This document shows, piece after piece, positions 20,825-32,034 of a stretch of 64,000 nucleotides of DNA (its first letter is position 1; each line of letters begins with the position of its first letter). The position numbers were made by a program, and so were the translations under genes. The notes below the pieces were generated by a model. It did not search any database. It had not been told where the DNA came from and was given only the letters and a program-made list of their open reading frames with translations. Source of the DNA: Podaxis mareebaensis (lineage: Eukaryota > Basidiomycota > Agaricomycetes > Agaricales > Agaricaceae); assembly GCA_018524725.1 (NCBI GenBank), contig JAEUWP010000176.1, positions 1-64,000 on the forward strand. The letters run 5' to 3'.

Positions 20825-21809
20825 GTTAACACACCAACAACTTGTAGGTACATATCACTACCTTCTGGTTATATCATCGTGTGTTCAGGCGCTCGGGATC
20901 AGCTGAAACGGCTAGAACTCACGTCGTGTTATCCGCATTGCAGAGAAGATTCTTCAAACAGGAGTGCGCACTGCGCAAGCTGAGGAGCGAACTACGGAAT
21001 AACCTCGAGGAAGTGATCAAGACCAAGGTTCAGTTGCTGCGATTTCTGTAAGCAGCCAGTCACATTTCGGCGACCTCAGAATAAACAAGGGGACTTTCCA
21101 GGTGGAATTCGAGAAGACACCTCTCCTCTCACTTCACATGAGGTTGGTCATTGTTTTGGTGCGATACAATCATGGGACTTTGCCAGGCTCGGCCTGGTCC
21201 ATTCAGTAAGCCTAGAAGGAAAGGAGGGAATGGGTTTCTTGCGAGAACATCTGAGTACAAGCGTGGTACGGAAGGGACGCAATGCTGAGGGTTCTAGTAC
21301 GGACGAAAAGCCTTGAAGGGCTTCCCTGCCTGGCAGGAGGGATTACAGACAAGGCGAGGCTGCGATGGGCGGGTGGGCCCACTCGCAGCACGGGAGACCT
21401 CGGCTGTTGTGACACCACCTAAGCAGGCTGCAAGTAGGTGAGAATGAGGGGAGCGGCGGCGGACGAAACAAGTAGACACGGATCGATGAGCAGTCCGTCC
21501 AGTGTCTGCGGTGAGGATAGGAGGTTGAGAGAGGGCCAACGTGACCGTGACGTCGCCCGCGAAGACAGCAGTCTGCTGCCGTCACTGGTTAACTCAGTCC
21601 GTTGTGGGCTTGCGCTCTGTCCGCAAGGATTATGTTGAGAGAGTAGGTTCACCTCCTCTCGGCGCCCTTAAAGGGGCCAAAAAGTGTTAATTTCCGTGTT
21701 CGTCGATCGTGGGGTAAAGCGCTACAGACAACGGCTCATGTACGGATGGAAAGGTAGGTATATACGGCATGTAAACCTGGCAAGAGCAGGGAGGAATCGC
21801 ATTTGGTAC
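20825..21809. other. Spacer between Hsp70-like copies 1 and 2
   Basis: The part next to copy 1 (20.9-21.06 kb) resembles the spacer upstream of copy 5 (38.28-38.39 kb), with shared tracts such as GCGCAAGCTG. A stretch at about 21.19-21.67 kb is richer in G+C and CpG and has no counterpart in the copy 5-6 spacer; overlapping short frames there are not convincing genes. Confidence 0.5.
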
Positions 21810-24279
21810 TCAGGTGTCGAACATGATCTCGGCGGGACCTCTATCACCTTCTTTAGTCATGGACCACTCACGCAGGCAAAAATGTACGTACCGCTTCTCA
21901 ACACCCTAAAATGGGAATGATGAGATTAAAGGCAATGGCGAGCGTAGCACGATACAGAAAAGACATACATTTTCCTTCCAAGCATATTGAGCCTTGAATT
22001 CAGTGACTCCAAATAGAATGATGACGTCAAAGTCGAGTCTGAAATATTCCTGCCCCTGACTCCCAATCTGTGGTTTCAATTTCTTGATAGGATCAGACAG
22101 GTCAGCGCGAATCTTGAAAACATCATGGAAATTGCCTTAATTTCCGAGAAATAGGTCAGTATGAGCCAAAGCGGCAACATGCCCACAACTTGCTTGGGTC
22201 CTGATCTATAAAGTCTGGGCAAGGCGAGTTGCCCCGGTAGCATGTGATCGTCGTTGTATTGTCTTTTCTCAGCTCAGATCTCGTGAAGGCTTCTTGAAAG
22301 AACGAAGAGCGAAATTCCTGAGTCTCTGAGACTTGCGAGTCCTACATGACGTGAAAAACTCCGATTTATTGCGAGAGCCATAGATGATACCTTAGAAAGT
22401 ATTCTCCAGAAGCCACCAAGAAGTTTAAACTCTCCGCTCAAGCGGTGTATGCAATGAGCTGAGCGCTTGACGTGCTCCTCGTTAGAAGGATTATAAGTAA
22501 AGTTGCCTCGCACCCCGTAGGTGTACCTCGCCACCCGAGCCTGTACCATTGGGCGAAAGAAACCTGCGATCGCGCCATCTGGAACAGCCTTATTCCTTGA
22601 AGCTCACTAGTAGGCTTGTACATTGATTAGCAGCTGTAACAGCCACTCACAAGTGCGCATCTGGGCGGTGGATGTTAGAACCGCGTGATCGCAATCTCTC
22701 CTGCAATTGAGCAAAGAGATAGTCGCTTGCTGCGAAGCCACCGACAAGGAAAACGCTCTGTATTCAATTTTGCTACATTATTATGATGCCGAGTCACGGA
22801 GTCCGGGGGACTTACAGAAATCTCCCGGGAAGCGAGTCTCCTCTGTTCATCTATCGCATCCACAATACACTGGATCGATGGCTCAAAGAAGCGGGCGATA
22901 ATGTTGCTAACGGGTCAGTATTTCAATTACCAACTCGATGCTTCAAAGACAAACGCATACCCATCCAATTTCAGCTGGCCAGCTCGAACCCCTAGGTCTG
23001 GTTCTTTATCGCGAACACTGCCAAATCTAATGTACTGAGGATCCGCTGCATCACGGAATGCGAGCTTTGTATTTTTATCAAACTTGTCGGCTATGAAGGG
23101 GACATCTTCATGGAAACGAGAGTTCTGGAAGAACTCTGGGATAGCTCGTCAATATGGGAATAAACCCTATGAGCTGGAAGGCGTACCATCCAGGTACCTT
23201 TCTGCAGCCCGTGTAACGAATATCGAGCCTTTGAAGTAAGCTACAAAGGCAGTTAAATTGATCCATTCAGGTGAAGAATGGACGGTAAGCTCACACTGAG
23301 CTGCAGTGATTTCCTCATACTCGTCATTTGAGGACATCTTTCGTGCATAGGTGCTGACGTCCAATGTCCCCCCACCGGCGTCGATAATCGTCACCCCGTC
23401 TCCTCGCTAACCAAACCATGAGTCCAGTCGAGCATCTGAGTGTGCGATATGAGATCATACCCTAATCGACCCGTTCATCAAGCCTTTATCAATGCAGAAC
23501 TTCAAGCTGGCCTCGCCTTCGGTAACGAACGATATCCGCGCTTGATCTCTTGGATTTTCCGCAATCAGCCCCGCTTGCACAGCAGCCTTCCTCATCAGAG
23601 TTTGTTGGGCTCCCTCCCATGAATTTGGATGTGTTAGTATGTATTCGACTTTCCCGGATGCTAATAAGCTGACGCCATCGACATGTGTTTCTTCAATGTA
23701 AAGCCTTGCGCACTGGTTCATGTACTTGAGAAAATCAGCGAACGCGTCGACCACAGTTTTCCCGCGAGGTAGTGGTGGGATGTCTTCAGAAACGGATGCC
23801 GAGGCACGGGTGTTCGGCCGCAGATGAAGCTTGAACCTAGTCGGGTCTTCAACAGTGCTCCAGCGGATGAGGGGGAGAGGACATTACCATTCAGCTTTCT
23901 CCCACTGCGCTTCTTCAGCAATTGCTTCAATTCCTTCTTTTTCCGTCTCTGCACCTATTGCGCGCGGAACCCCGTCCGGTCCGTAGTAGATCACTGTTGG
24001 AATCTTAGCATCTCCCCCGGTCTTGGCTCTGCCGGGGAACCTGTGTCGGGCGATAGTCACTAGCAAGATGGAAAGAAGGCGAAGTGAGTAGACCTTGTCA
24101 CTGGCTTGATCTCGGGCTCCAGACCAGGATCGAGGATTCTAACATAATGCTTCGTGGTCAATAATCAAGTTCCAGATGTTTACCACGTACGTATATGATA
24201 TGCCACTGTATGTTGTGCCAACATCGAAGGCAAATATAAGTTTGCGCTCAGTACCTCTGTACGGGGAACGAGTGGGCAT
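21810..24279 (-). CDS. Hsp70-like (HSPA12-type) ATPase, array copy 2
   Basis: ATG at 24279 (MPTRSPYRGTERKLIF), the same exon order as the other copies: phosphate-1 loop FDVGTTYSGISYTY, exon 2 with GGDAKIPTVIYYGPDGV, exon 3 with ILTHPNSWEGAQQTLMRKAA, DAGGGTLDVSTYARK at about 23.37 kb, VFLVGGFAASDYLFAQL at about 22.74 kb, then the C-terminal beta part. Closest by eye to copy 6, sharing HVKRSAHCIHRLSGEF-like residues. The end differs: relative to copy 6, five bases are missing just before the stop, so the protein ends FDT at a TGA at 21810, losing the final E-x-E-Y-x-M tail. The usual stop triplet downstream is also changed. The rest of the gene appears open. Confidence 0.82.
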
Positions 24280-24674
24280 CACAGCGCAATCGGGGCTTCT
24301 ATGACCGTGCTATTTACCTCAGAAGACGCTTGCTTGTGGTGAACTTGTTAGTTAAATAACGTATGCATCGTGCTGCCCACGTTGTACAGGAGGACCTTTA
24401 TATAGGAATCACAGCATCATGGGCTTTAAATAGATTCGTTTAACTTGTAGACGATGATAAAACTGAATATAACCCGCGCATCGGGCTTTATTATGTGCCA
24501 CAGGTGCATAGATCAAGGCGGCTTAACAGTTACCGCTTGATTGGCTGGCCAGAGCCATCTATTCCAGTGTGCTCTAGATAGAAATGCAACCAATCAATTA
24601 GTTCGATTCGACTACATGCAGTAATGAATCAGCTACAGTGCCTGGGGCCAACAGAGAGATGAATGGGCGGTCGA
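24280..24674. other. Spacer between Hsp70-like copies 2 and 3
   Basis: Presumed promoter of copy 2 and 3' region of copy 3. Nearly repeated at 29143-29529 (shared start AGCGCAATCGGGGCTTCTAT). No gene. Confidence 0.6.
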
Positions 24675-27178
24675 TCAAGTCTTATATTCAATCTCTGTAT
24701 CGAACAAAATCTCGGCGGGTCCCCTAGAGGAGCGTCGTAAGCTGCCAGTCAGCAAAAGTATCACTTAGAAAAAACGTACCGTTTTTCAACGCCCTGGAAA
24801 TACTTGTCAGTGGTATAGGATTAGGGGGATCGATATTAAAGCTCACATTTTCGGTCCATGCATACTGAGCCTTGAACTCAGTAAGCCCAAACAAGATGAT
24901 AATTTCGTAGTCAAGCTGAAAGTATTGATTTCCATTCCTTCCAATCTTTGGTTTCAATTTATTGACGAGGCCAGAAACATCGGCATGTATCATGAAAACA
25001 TCATAGAAGTTTGCTTTGAAATGGACTATTAAATGATAATTATCCAAACAGGGATTGCCCGGACTTACCTTCGTCTTCATCTGTGAATTCTGGCGTCATA
25101 ATGCGTCCCCGATAGCAAGTGATACTTGTCGAAAGCTCTCCAAAATCCTCTCTCCTTGCAGCGTCCCTGATGAAGGGTGAGCGAAACTCTTGTGTCTCCG
25201 ATACTTGCGTATTCTGCTCTACGTCAGCAGAGTGGATACGAGCTGAGAATAGGGATAACCTTTGACAGTATATTGTCAAACGCCCCAGGTAACTCGAGTT
25301 CCCCAGCTAAGTCACAAACAGCCATGGATCGGCGCTTTACATGCAATTCCTTAGATGCGTCGTAATATCTGTGGCAGCGCACTCCATAAGTGTACTTGGC
25401 TATGCGAGTGCGTACCGAAGTGCGTAGAAATCCAGCGATCGCACCATCAGGCACGGCTTTGTTCCTTCATCTATTCTCAGCGGTCATAATTTGAAATACT
25501 GTTCTAACCACTCACAAATGTGCATCGGATTGGTACACACTCACTCCGTAGTTCTTCAGCCTGCGCTGCAATTGGGTGAAAAGATAATCACTTGCAGCGA
25601 AGCCCCCGACGAGGAACACAGTCTAAATTTGTATACCCGTTCACAGAGCCCATGTCCAAACATAAAGGAAGAACATACAGATATGAACTTCTTGGAGATT
25701 CCCCTTTGAGTCAATACCGCCTCGACGATGCATTTAATAGACGGCTCGAAGAATCCAGCAACAAGGGTTCTAAGGGGGCTCTCAATAAGCCTAAGCTCAA
25801 TCTCGGAGACAGGCGGATATATGCACGCACCCGTCCAGCTTCAACTGGCCTGCTCGGATGCCTAAGCTCGGATCTTTATCGCGAGCACTTCCAAACTTGA
25901 TATAGCTAGGATCGTTCGCATTGCGAAACTGGATCTTCGTCGTCTTGTCAAATGATCTGGTTATAAAAGGCACATCTTCGTGGAAACAGGAACCTTGCAA
26001 GTATTCTTCAAGCCACAATTAGCATTTGGCATTTTTGAATGTCCTCTCATTGACATACCGTCAAGGTGCTTTTCTGCTGCGCGTGTAACAAAGAGAGAGC
26101 CCTTGAAGTAGGCTGAAAGGGGAGTCGGATAAGGGGCACGACACTCCCAAAATGCAGGTTATGGGACTCACATTGAGATGGTGTGATCTCCTCGAACTTG
26201 TCGTTTGAGAAATCTTTGCGAGCATAAGTGCTGATATCCAAGGTTCCTCCACCTGCGTCAACGATTATAACGCCATTTCCGCGCTGAAAGGAGCTTTAGT
26301 ACATACATCCCAACTCAATAGTAGAGGTAGGCATAGAAAGAAGGCTACCTCGATCGATTCGTTCATCAACCCGTTGTCAATACAAAAGTTCAAGCTCGCC
26401 TCCCCTTCGGTGACGAACGATATCCGCTCCTGCCCTGCTGGAGTGTCCGCAATGAGTCCCGCCTGTACCGCAGCCCTTCTCATCAGAGCCTGTTGTGCTC
26501 CCTCCCACGCATTTGGATGTGATAAGATATACTGCACTTTCCCTGAAGTCAACAGACCCGACCCATCGGTGTGTCGTTCTTCGATATATGCCCTAGCACA
26601 CTTGTTCATGTACTTGAGATAGTCTGCAAAAACATCTACGGCCGTCTTTCCAGGAGGCAGTTGCGGAATTTCTTCAGAGACGGATGATGTGACACGTGTT
26701 CTTGGGCGGAGGTGGAGCTTGAACCTAACAACAATTATGATTATTCGACCAGAACTTTGAAAACTCGATGGAAAACGTCACCATTCTGCTTTGACCCATT
26801 GCTCTTCCTCTGCGAGGCCTTCAATACCTTCTCGTTCTGTTTCTGCGCCGATTGTACGGGGAACCCCATCAGGTCCTAGTATATCACGGTGGGCACCTTT
26901 GCATCGCCTCCGACTTTGGATCCTCCAGGGAATCTGGATGTAAGGCTTGGTCACTACGGTGAGAAAGGAGAATAGCTTGAATTTCGGGACCTTGTCACAG
27001 GCCTTATCTCGGGTTCGCGGCCAGGATCGAGAATCCTAGCGCGATGTAGATGGGCAAGGGTTACTTGGAGAGGATTCATGGGAACATACGTGTAGGATAT
27101 ACCACTGTATGTGGTGCCAACGTCAAAGGCGAAAACGAGCTGGCGCTCAGTACCGGTGTATGGGGATCGAGTAGGCAT
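24675..27178 (-). pseudogene. Hsp70-like ATPase, array copy 3, broken in exon 2
   Basis: The full exon set is present from ATG 27178 (MPTRSPYTGTERQLVF) to TGA at 24675 (ILFDTEIEYKT), including DVGTTYSGISYTY, LSHPNAWEGAQQALMRRAA, a phosphate-2 region at about 26.25 kb and VFLVGGFAASDYLFTQL at about 25.61 kb. In exon 2 one base present in copy 4 (CAGGTCCATAG) is missing (CAGGTCCTAG), which shifts the frame and makes an immediate TAG at 26876-26878, some 50 codons into the protein and before any full ATPase lobe. The remaining exons still look open, so the lesion is recent. Unless a sequencing error, this is a pseudogene; it has also shared sequence with copy 4 by conversion. Confidence 0.85.
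24919..25231. repeat. Gene-conversion tract, copy 3 side
   Basis: 313 bases identical to 29774-30086, including an intron, whereas the sequence on both sides differs at roughly one base in ten. Confidence 0.8.
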
Positions 27179-28618
27179 TCCACCACTTGAGATGCTTCAG
27201 CCCCGTATTACGATGTTTCAGCTTATATCGTACAGAACCTGAGCGCCACGAGCCACCTTCATTGTGAACGGTCGAATTGAGCTGTCCGTATTGCGGGAGA
27301 AGAGCGTTCAATTAGGAAGGACCCTGCGTATCTTGTATATGGAGGCTAGGCGCTGAGCTCCGGAGAGAACGAAGCCTTGACCTTGTTCTAAGGCTATTAT
27401 TGGGCAAGAAACGCGTTTTGTAGAGTGGTGGATAGTTGTCACCTGTCAATCGACCATATCCTCCGTCGGACCCAGTGAACAGTCCAACTTGGACAGGTCA
27501 GAGTAATGGAACCTGTCCATGGTCGCGTCGAAGTGACGTAATGAGTGGGGCTATAATGATAATAGTTACGTTATAGTGGCCGTTTCCAGAGCTGGCGCAA
27601 CGGCCGAAATATAAATGAGTATATACAGCCGTCTCCCAGCAACGGCATGCTTCAGATCTCCTTAAACATAAATAAGAGTTATGAAGTAGATAGCAACAAA
27701 ATTACTGTATGCTGCAGGTGCTCTGAATAGCTTACTCATGTGGAAGGAAGTCTGAAGAACACATTATGGCTACAGAAAGGCGCCTACGCACAGGTTATAG
27801 TTCCTGGGAAACAACAGAGGACGGACTTGGAGGCACAGGTGCCTTGAGGGAGGATTTATACGTCGTCTTGCCTCTTTTCTCGAGGTATTACATTCCTCTA
27901 GCTAAGCTGAACCACTCAACAAGAATATGAGCAACTTGGTTAAATATCAGAAAACGACCGTAGTGGGCGAGTGGAGGCTCCAGGGCTGCGTGCCTGCCCA
28001 GTATCCACACATACATCTCAGTAAGTCATCCATTTTAGGTAAGTTGGTCGGAGTTACTTGGTAAACAACCGAAGTTCAACTTGGTTACGCACCAGTTATT
28101 TCCTGAACAATATCCAAGAGCTCACCATACCACCCTAGTAACACCATATTCCCAACCAATCTGCGAGAATTCGGATTCTTCATTTATCCACAGCTACGAC
28201 CCTTTCAGAACCTGACCTCGTCACACAATTCACCAACAGCTAGGCATTCGAGAAAAAAACCATCCCGTGATTATGCGTCAATCAAGCAGTGTACAGAAGA
28301 ACGTCCAAACACCGTGTGCCAAAACCAAAATATACGTTCAACCCTACAAAAGGATTTTCTCGAAGCTGATATTCCCTGTGACATAAGGCGCATCAGTCAA
28401 GCTCATAGTCAAAACGCACTCTTATTTCGGGTGCTGGCAGCCCCTTATTTTACAGTATGTCAGTATCAGGAAAGACGCAGCCGGAGCATCATGGAGTTAC
28501 ATACAGCGCGCGAGTCTATGTGCTAATCCTGGCACGCTGTTGTTTGACGCTGACTGCTAGGAGACAACGGAGAAGAGATTAAACGGACTCGGAGATTCAA
28601 ACGGCATGCACGGCTACC
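27179..28618. other. Spacer between copy 3 and the truncated membrane gene
   Basis: Homologous to 32035-33744 but shorter. It would hold the promoter of copy 3. No gene is supported; short frames such as the one at 28.31-28.53 kb are unconvincing. Confidence 0.55.
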
Positions 28619-28848
28619 ATGTCCAGCCTCCCCAATCTCGACACCTACCTCAATCACTTCTCACCCTCTGAAGCAGCCTGATTTGAAGCGACCAGAAACC
28701 TAGGTCTCGCAATGCTCGGTGTGAGTAACATTGTTCTCTCCCTCGTGTTGATGAACCAATAACGGGTGCCTAATTTTCCTCTAGGCGACGCTAAGGGATA
28801 TCTTTATCTACACCCCAGATGACATTAGAATCTTGTGTCAGAGGCCTA
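28619..28848 (+). pseudogene. 5' fragment of DUF6533-like membrane protein gene
   Basis: Starts ATG SSLPNLDTYLNHFSP, matching the intact gene at 33745, but TGA replaces a Gln codon at codon 20 and the homology stops at 28848, inside exon 2 just after the counterpart of ILRQRP. There the sequence switches to Hsp70-like exon 2 on the other strand. It is the duplication-junction remnant. Confidence 0.85.
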
Positions 28849-29142
28849 GTATATCAACGTCGGGATCTTAGCATCTCCCCCGACCTTGGCTCTGCCGGGG
28901 AACCTATGCCGTGCTATAGCCACTAGCAGAAAGGAAAGAAGACGGAGTGAGTGGACCTTGTCACTGGCTTGATCTCGGGCTCCAGACCGGGATCGAGGAT
29001 TCTAACATAATGCTTCGTGGTCAATAATCAAGTTCCGGATGTTTACCACGTACGTATATGATATACCACTGTATGTCGTACCAACATCGAAGGCAAATAT
29101 GACTTTGCGCCCAGTACCTCTGTACGGGGTATGAGTGGGCAT
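28849..29142 (-). pseudogene. 5' fragment of Hsp70-like gene (copy of copy 2 exon 1)
   Basis: On the minus strand from the ATG at 29142: MPTHTPYRGTGRKVIF and the loop DVGTTYSGISYTY, then the intron and the first codons of exon 2 (FPGRAKVGGDAKIP). It is cut at 28849 by the duplication junction. The arrangement matches the start of copy 2 at 24279, so this is the left end of unit B and has no remaining gene body. Confidence 0.87.
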
Positions 29143-29529
29143 CACAGCGCAATCGGGGCTTCTATGACCGGGCTATTTACCTCAGAAGACGCTTGCTTGT
29201 GGTGAACTTGTTAGTTAAATAACGTATGCATTGTGCTGCCCACGTTGTACAGGAGGACCTTTATATAGGAATCACAAGCATCATGCGCTCAAATAGATTC
29301 GCTTAACTTGTAGACGATGGTAAAACTGAACATAATCCGCGCACCGGACTTTATTATGTGCCACAGATGTATAGATCAAGGCGGCTTAACAGTTTATCGC
29401 TCGATCGGTTGGCCGGAGCCATCTATTCCAGTGCGCTCTATATAGAAATCCAACTAATCGATTAGTTCCATTGGACTACATGCAGTGATAGGTCAGATAT
29501 AGTGCCTGTGCAGACACAGAGATGGATGA
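29143..29529. other. Spacer 3' of Hsp70-like copy 4
   Basis: A near copy of 24280-24674. No gene. Confidence 0.55.
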
Positions 29530-32034
29530 TCAAGTCTCATATTCCATCTCTGTATCGAACAAAATCTCGGCGGGTCCCCTAGCGGGGCGTCGTAAGCTGC
29601 CAGTCAACAAGAGTATCAGTTGGAGAAAACATACCGCTTTTCAATGCCCTGGAAATATTTGTCAGTAGTGTAGGACCAAGAGGATCGATACTAGAGCTCA
29701 CATTTTCCTTCCATGCAAGCTGAGCTTTGAACTCGGTAAGACCAAACAAGATGATGACCGTGAAGTCAAGTTCAAAGTATTGATTTCCATTCCTTCCAAT
29801 CTTTGGTTTCAATTTATTGACGAGGCCAGAAACATCGGCATGTATCATGAAAACATCATAGAAGTTTGCTTTGAAATGGACTATTAAATGATAATTATCC
29901 AAACAGGGATTGCCCGGACTTACCTTCGTCTTCATCTGTGAATTCTGGCGTCATAATGCGTCCCCGATAGCAAGTGATACTTGTCGAAAGCTCTCCAAAA
30001 TCCTCTCTCCTTGCAGCGTCCCTGATGAAGGGTGAGCGAAACTCTTGTGTCTCCGATACTTGCGTATTCTGCTCTACGTCAGCAGAATGAATATGAGCTA
30101 AGAGTAGGGATAACCTTTGACAGTATATTGTTAAACGCCCCAGGTAACTCGAGTTCCCCAGCTAAGTCATAAACAGCGGTGGATCGGCGCTTTAAATGCG
30201 ATTTCTTAGACGCGTTGTAAGCTTCCCCGCAGCGCACTCCATAAGTGTACTTGGCTACGCGAGTGCGTACTGAAGGGCGTAGAAATCCAGCGATCGCACC
30301 GTCAGGCACGGCTTTGTTCCTTCATCTATTCTCAGCGGTCATAATTTGAAATACTGTTCTAACCGCTCACAAATGTGCATCGGATCGGTACACATTCACT
30401 CCGTAGTTCTTCAGCCTGCGCTGCAATTGGGTGAAAAGATAATCGCTTGCAGCGAAGCCTCCGACGAGGAACACGGTCTAAATTTGCATACCCGTTTACA
30501 GAGCCCATGCCCGAACGTAAAGGAAGAACATACAGATACTAGTTTCTTGGCAATTCCCCTTTGAGCCAAGACTGCATCGATAATACATTTGATAGATGGC
30601 TCGAAGAAACCCGCAATAAGGGTTCTAAGAAAGTGCTCAATAAGCCTAAGCTCGAGTATCGGAGACAGGCGGATATAGGCACACACCCATCTAGCTTTAA
30701 CTGGCCTGCTCGAACGCCTAGTCTTGGATCCTTATCACGAGCACTTCCAAACTTGATATAGCTGGGATCATTTGGATCGCGAAACTGGATTTTTGTCGTC
30801 TTGTCGAATAATTTGGTTATAAAAGGGACATCTTCGTGGAAACGGGAACCTTGCAAGTATTCTTCAAGCCACAATTAGCGTTGGCACTTTTGAATCTCCC
30901 CTCATTGACATACTGCCAAAGTGCTTTTTTGCTGCGTGTGTAACAAAGACAGAGCCCTTGAAGTAGGCTGAAAGAGGAGTCGGATAAGGGGCACGACACT
31001 CCCAAAATGCGGATTATGGGACTCACATTGAGATGGTGTGATCTCCTCGAACTCGTCGTTTGAGAAATCTTTGCGAGCATAAGTGCTGATATCCAAGGTT
31101 CCTCCACCTGCGTCAACGATTATAACGCCGTTTCCGTGCTGAAAGGAGCTTTAGTAAGTACACCTCAACTCAATAGTAGAGGTAGGCATAGAAAGGATGG
31201 TACCTCGATCGATTCGTTCATCAATCCGTTGTCAATACAAAAGTTCAAGCTCGCCTCTCCCTCGGTGACGAACGATATCCGCTCGTGTTCTGCCGGAGTG
31301 TCCGCAATGAGTCCTGCCTGTACTGCAGCCCTTCTCATCAGGGTCTGTTGTGCTCCCTCCCATGCATTCGGGTGTGATAAGATATACTGCACTTTCCCGG
31401 AAGCCAACATACTCGACCCATCGGGGCGTCGTTCTTCGATATATGCCCTAGCACACTTGTTCATGTACTTGAGATAGTCTGCAAAAACGTCTACGGCGGT
31501 CTTTCCAGGAGGCAATCGCGGAATTTCTTCAGAGATGGTTGATGTGGCGCGCGTTCTTGGGCGAAGGTGGAGCTTGAACCTAAGAACGATTATGATTATT
31601 CGACCAAAACTTTGAAAACTTGGTGAAAATCATCACCATTCCGCTTTGACCCATTGCGCTTCCTCTGCGAGTGCTTCAATACCTTCTCGTTCCGTTTCCG
31701 CGCCGATTGCACGGGGAACCCCATCAGGTCCATAGTATATCACGGTAGGCACCTTCGCATCGCCTCCGACTTTGGTTCCTCCAGGGAATCTGGGTGTGAG
31801 ACTTTATTATTACAGTGAGAAAGGAGGACAGCTGGGATTTTGGGACCTTGTTACAGGCTCTATCTTGGGCTCGCGGCCAGGATCGAGGATTCTGGTGCGT
31901 CGTAAATAGGCGAGGGTTACTTCAAGAAGATTCAGGGAAACATACGTATAGGATATACCACTGTATGTGGTGCCAACGTCAAAGGCGAAAACGAGCTGGC
32001 GCTCGGTACCGGTGTATGGGGGTCGAGCAGGCAT
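29530..32034 (-). CDS. Hsp70-like (HSPA12-type) ATPase, array copy 4
   Basis: ATG at 32034 (MPARPPYTGTERQLVF), TGA at 29530 (ILFDTEMEYET). Motifs in order: DVGTTYSGISYTY in exon 1, GGDAKVPTVIYYGPDGV intact in exon 2, LSHPNAWEGAQQTLMRRAA, a phosphate-2 loop at about 31.1 kb with LDISTYARKDFSNDEF after it, and VFLVGGFAASDYLFTQL at about 30.47 kb. In the exon after the phosphate-2 loop the conserved FVTRAAxKxLDG reads FVTHAAKKHFGS; the Arg-to-His change fits CGC to CAC. Twin of copy 3 from the tandem duplication, and the only one of the two with an open exon 2. Confidence 0.84.
29774..30086. repeat. Gene-conversion tract, copy 4 side
   Basis: Identical to 24919-25231 across 313 bases, spanning parts of two exons and the intron between them. 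Confidence 0.8.

Larger units (their letters stand above)
23983..28848. repeat. Tandem segmental duplication, unit A
   Basis: This stretch, from within exon 2 of copy 2 through copy 3 to the truncated membrane-protein gene, is repeated in order as 28849-33977. Corresponding points are offset by about 4855 bases through the Hsp70-like gene (for example ATG 27178 against 32034) and by 5126 at the membrane gene ATG (28619 against 33745), because the spacer in unit B is about 270 bases longer. Confidence 0.88.

Noticed and set aside
21290..21660. Overlapping minus-strand frames in the copy 1-2 spacer as genes
   Set aside because: Several frames are open at once because the block is GC-rich; none has a protein-like pattern.
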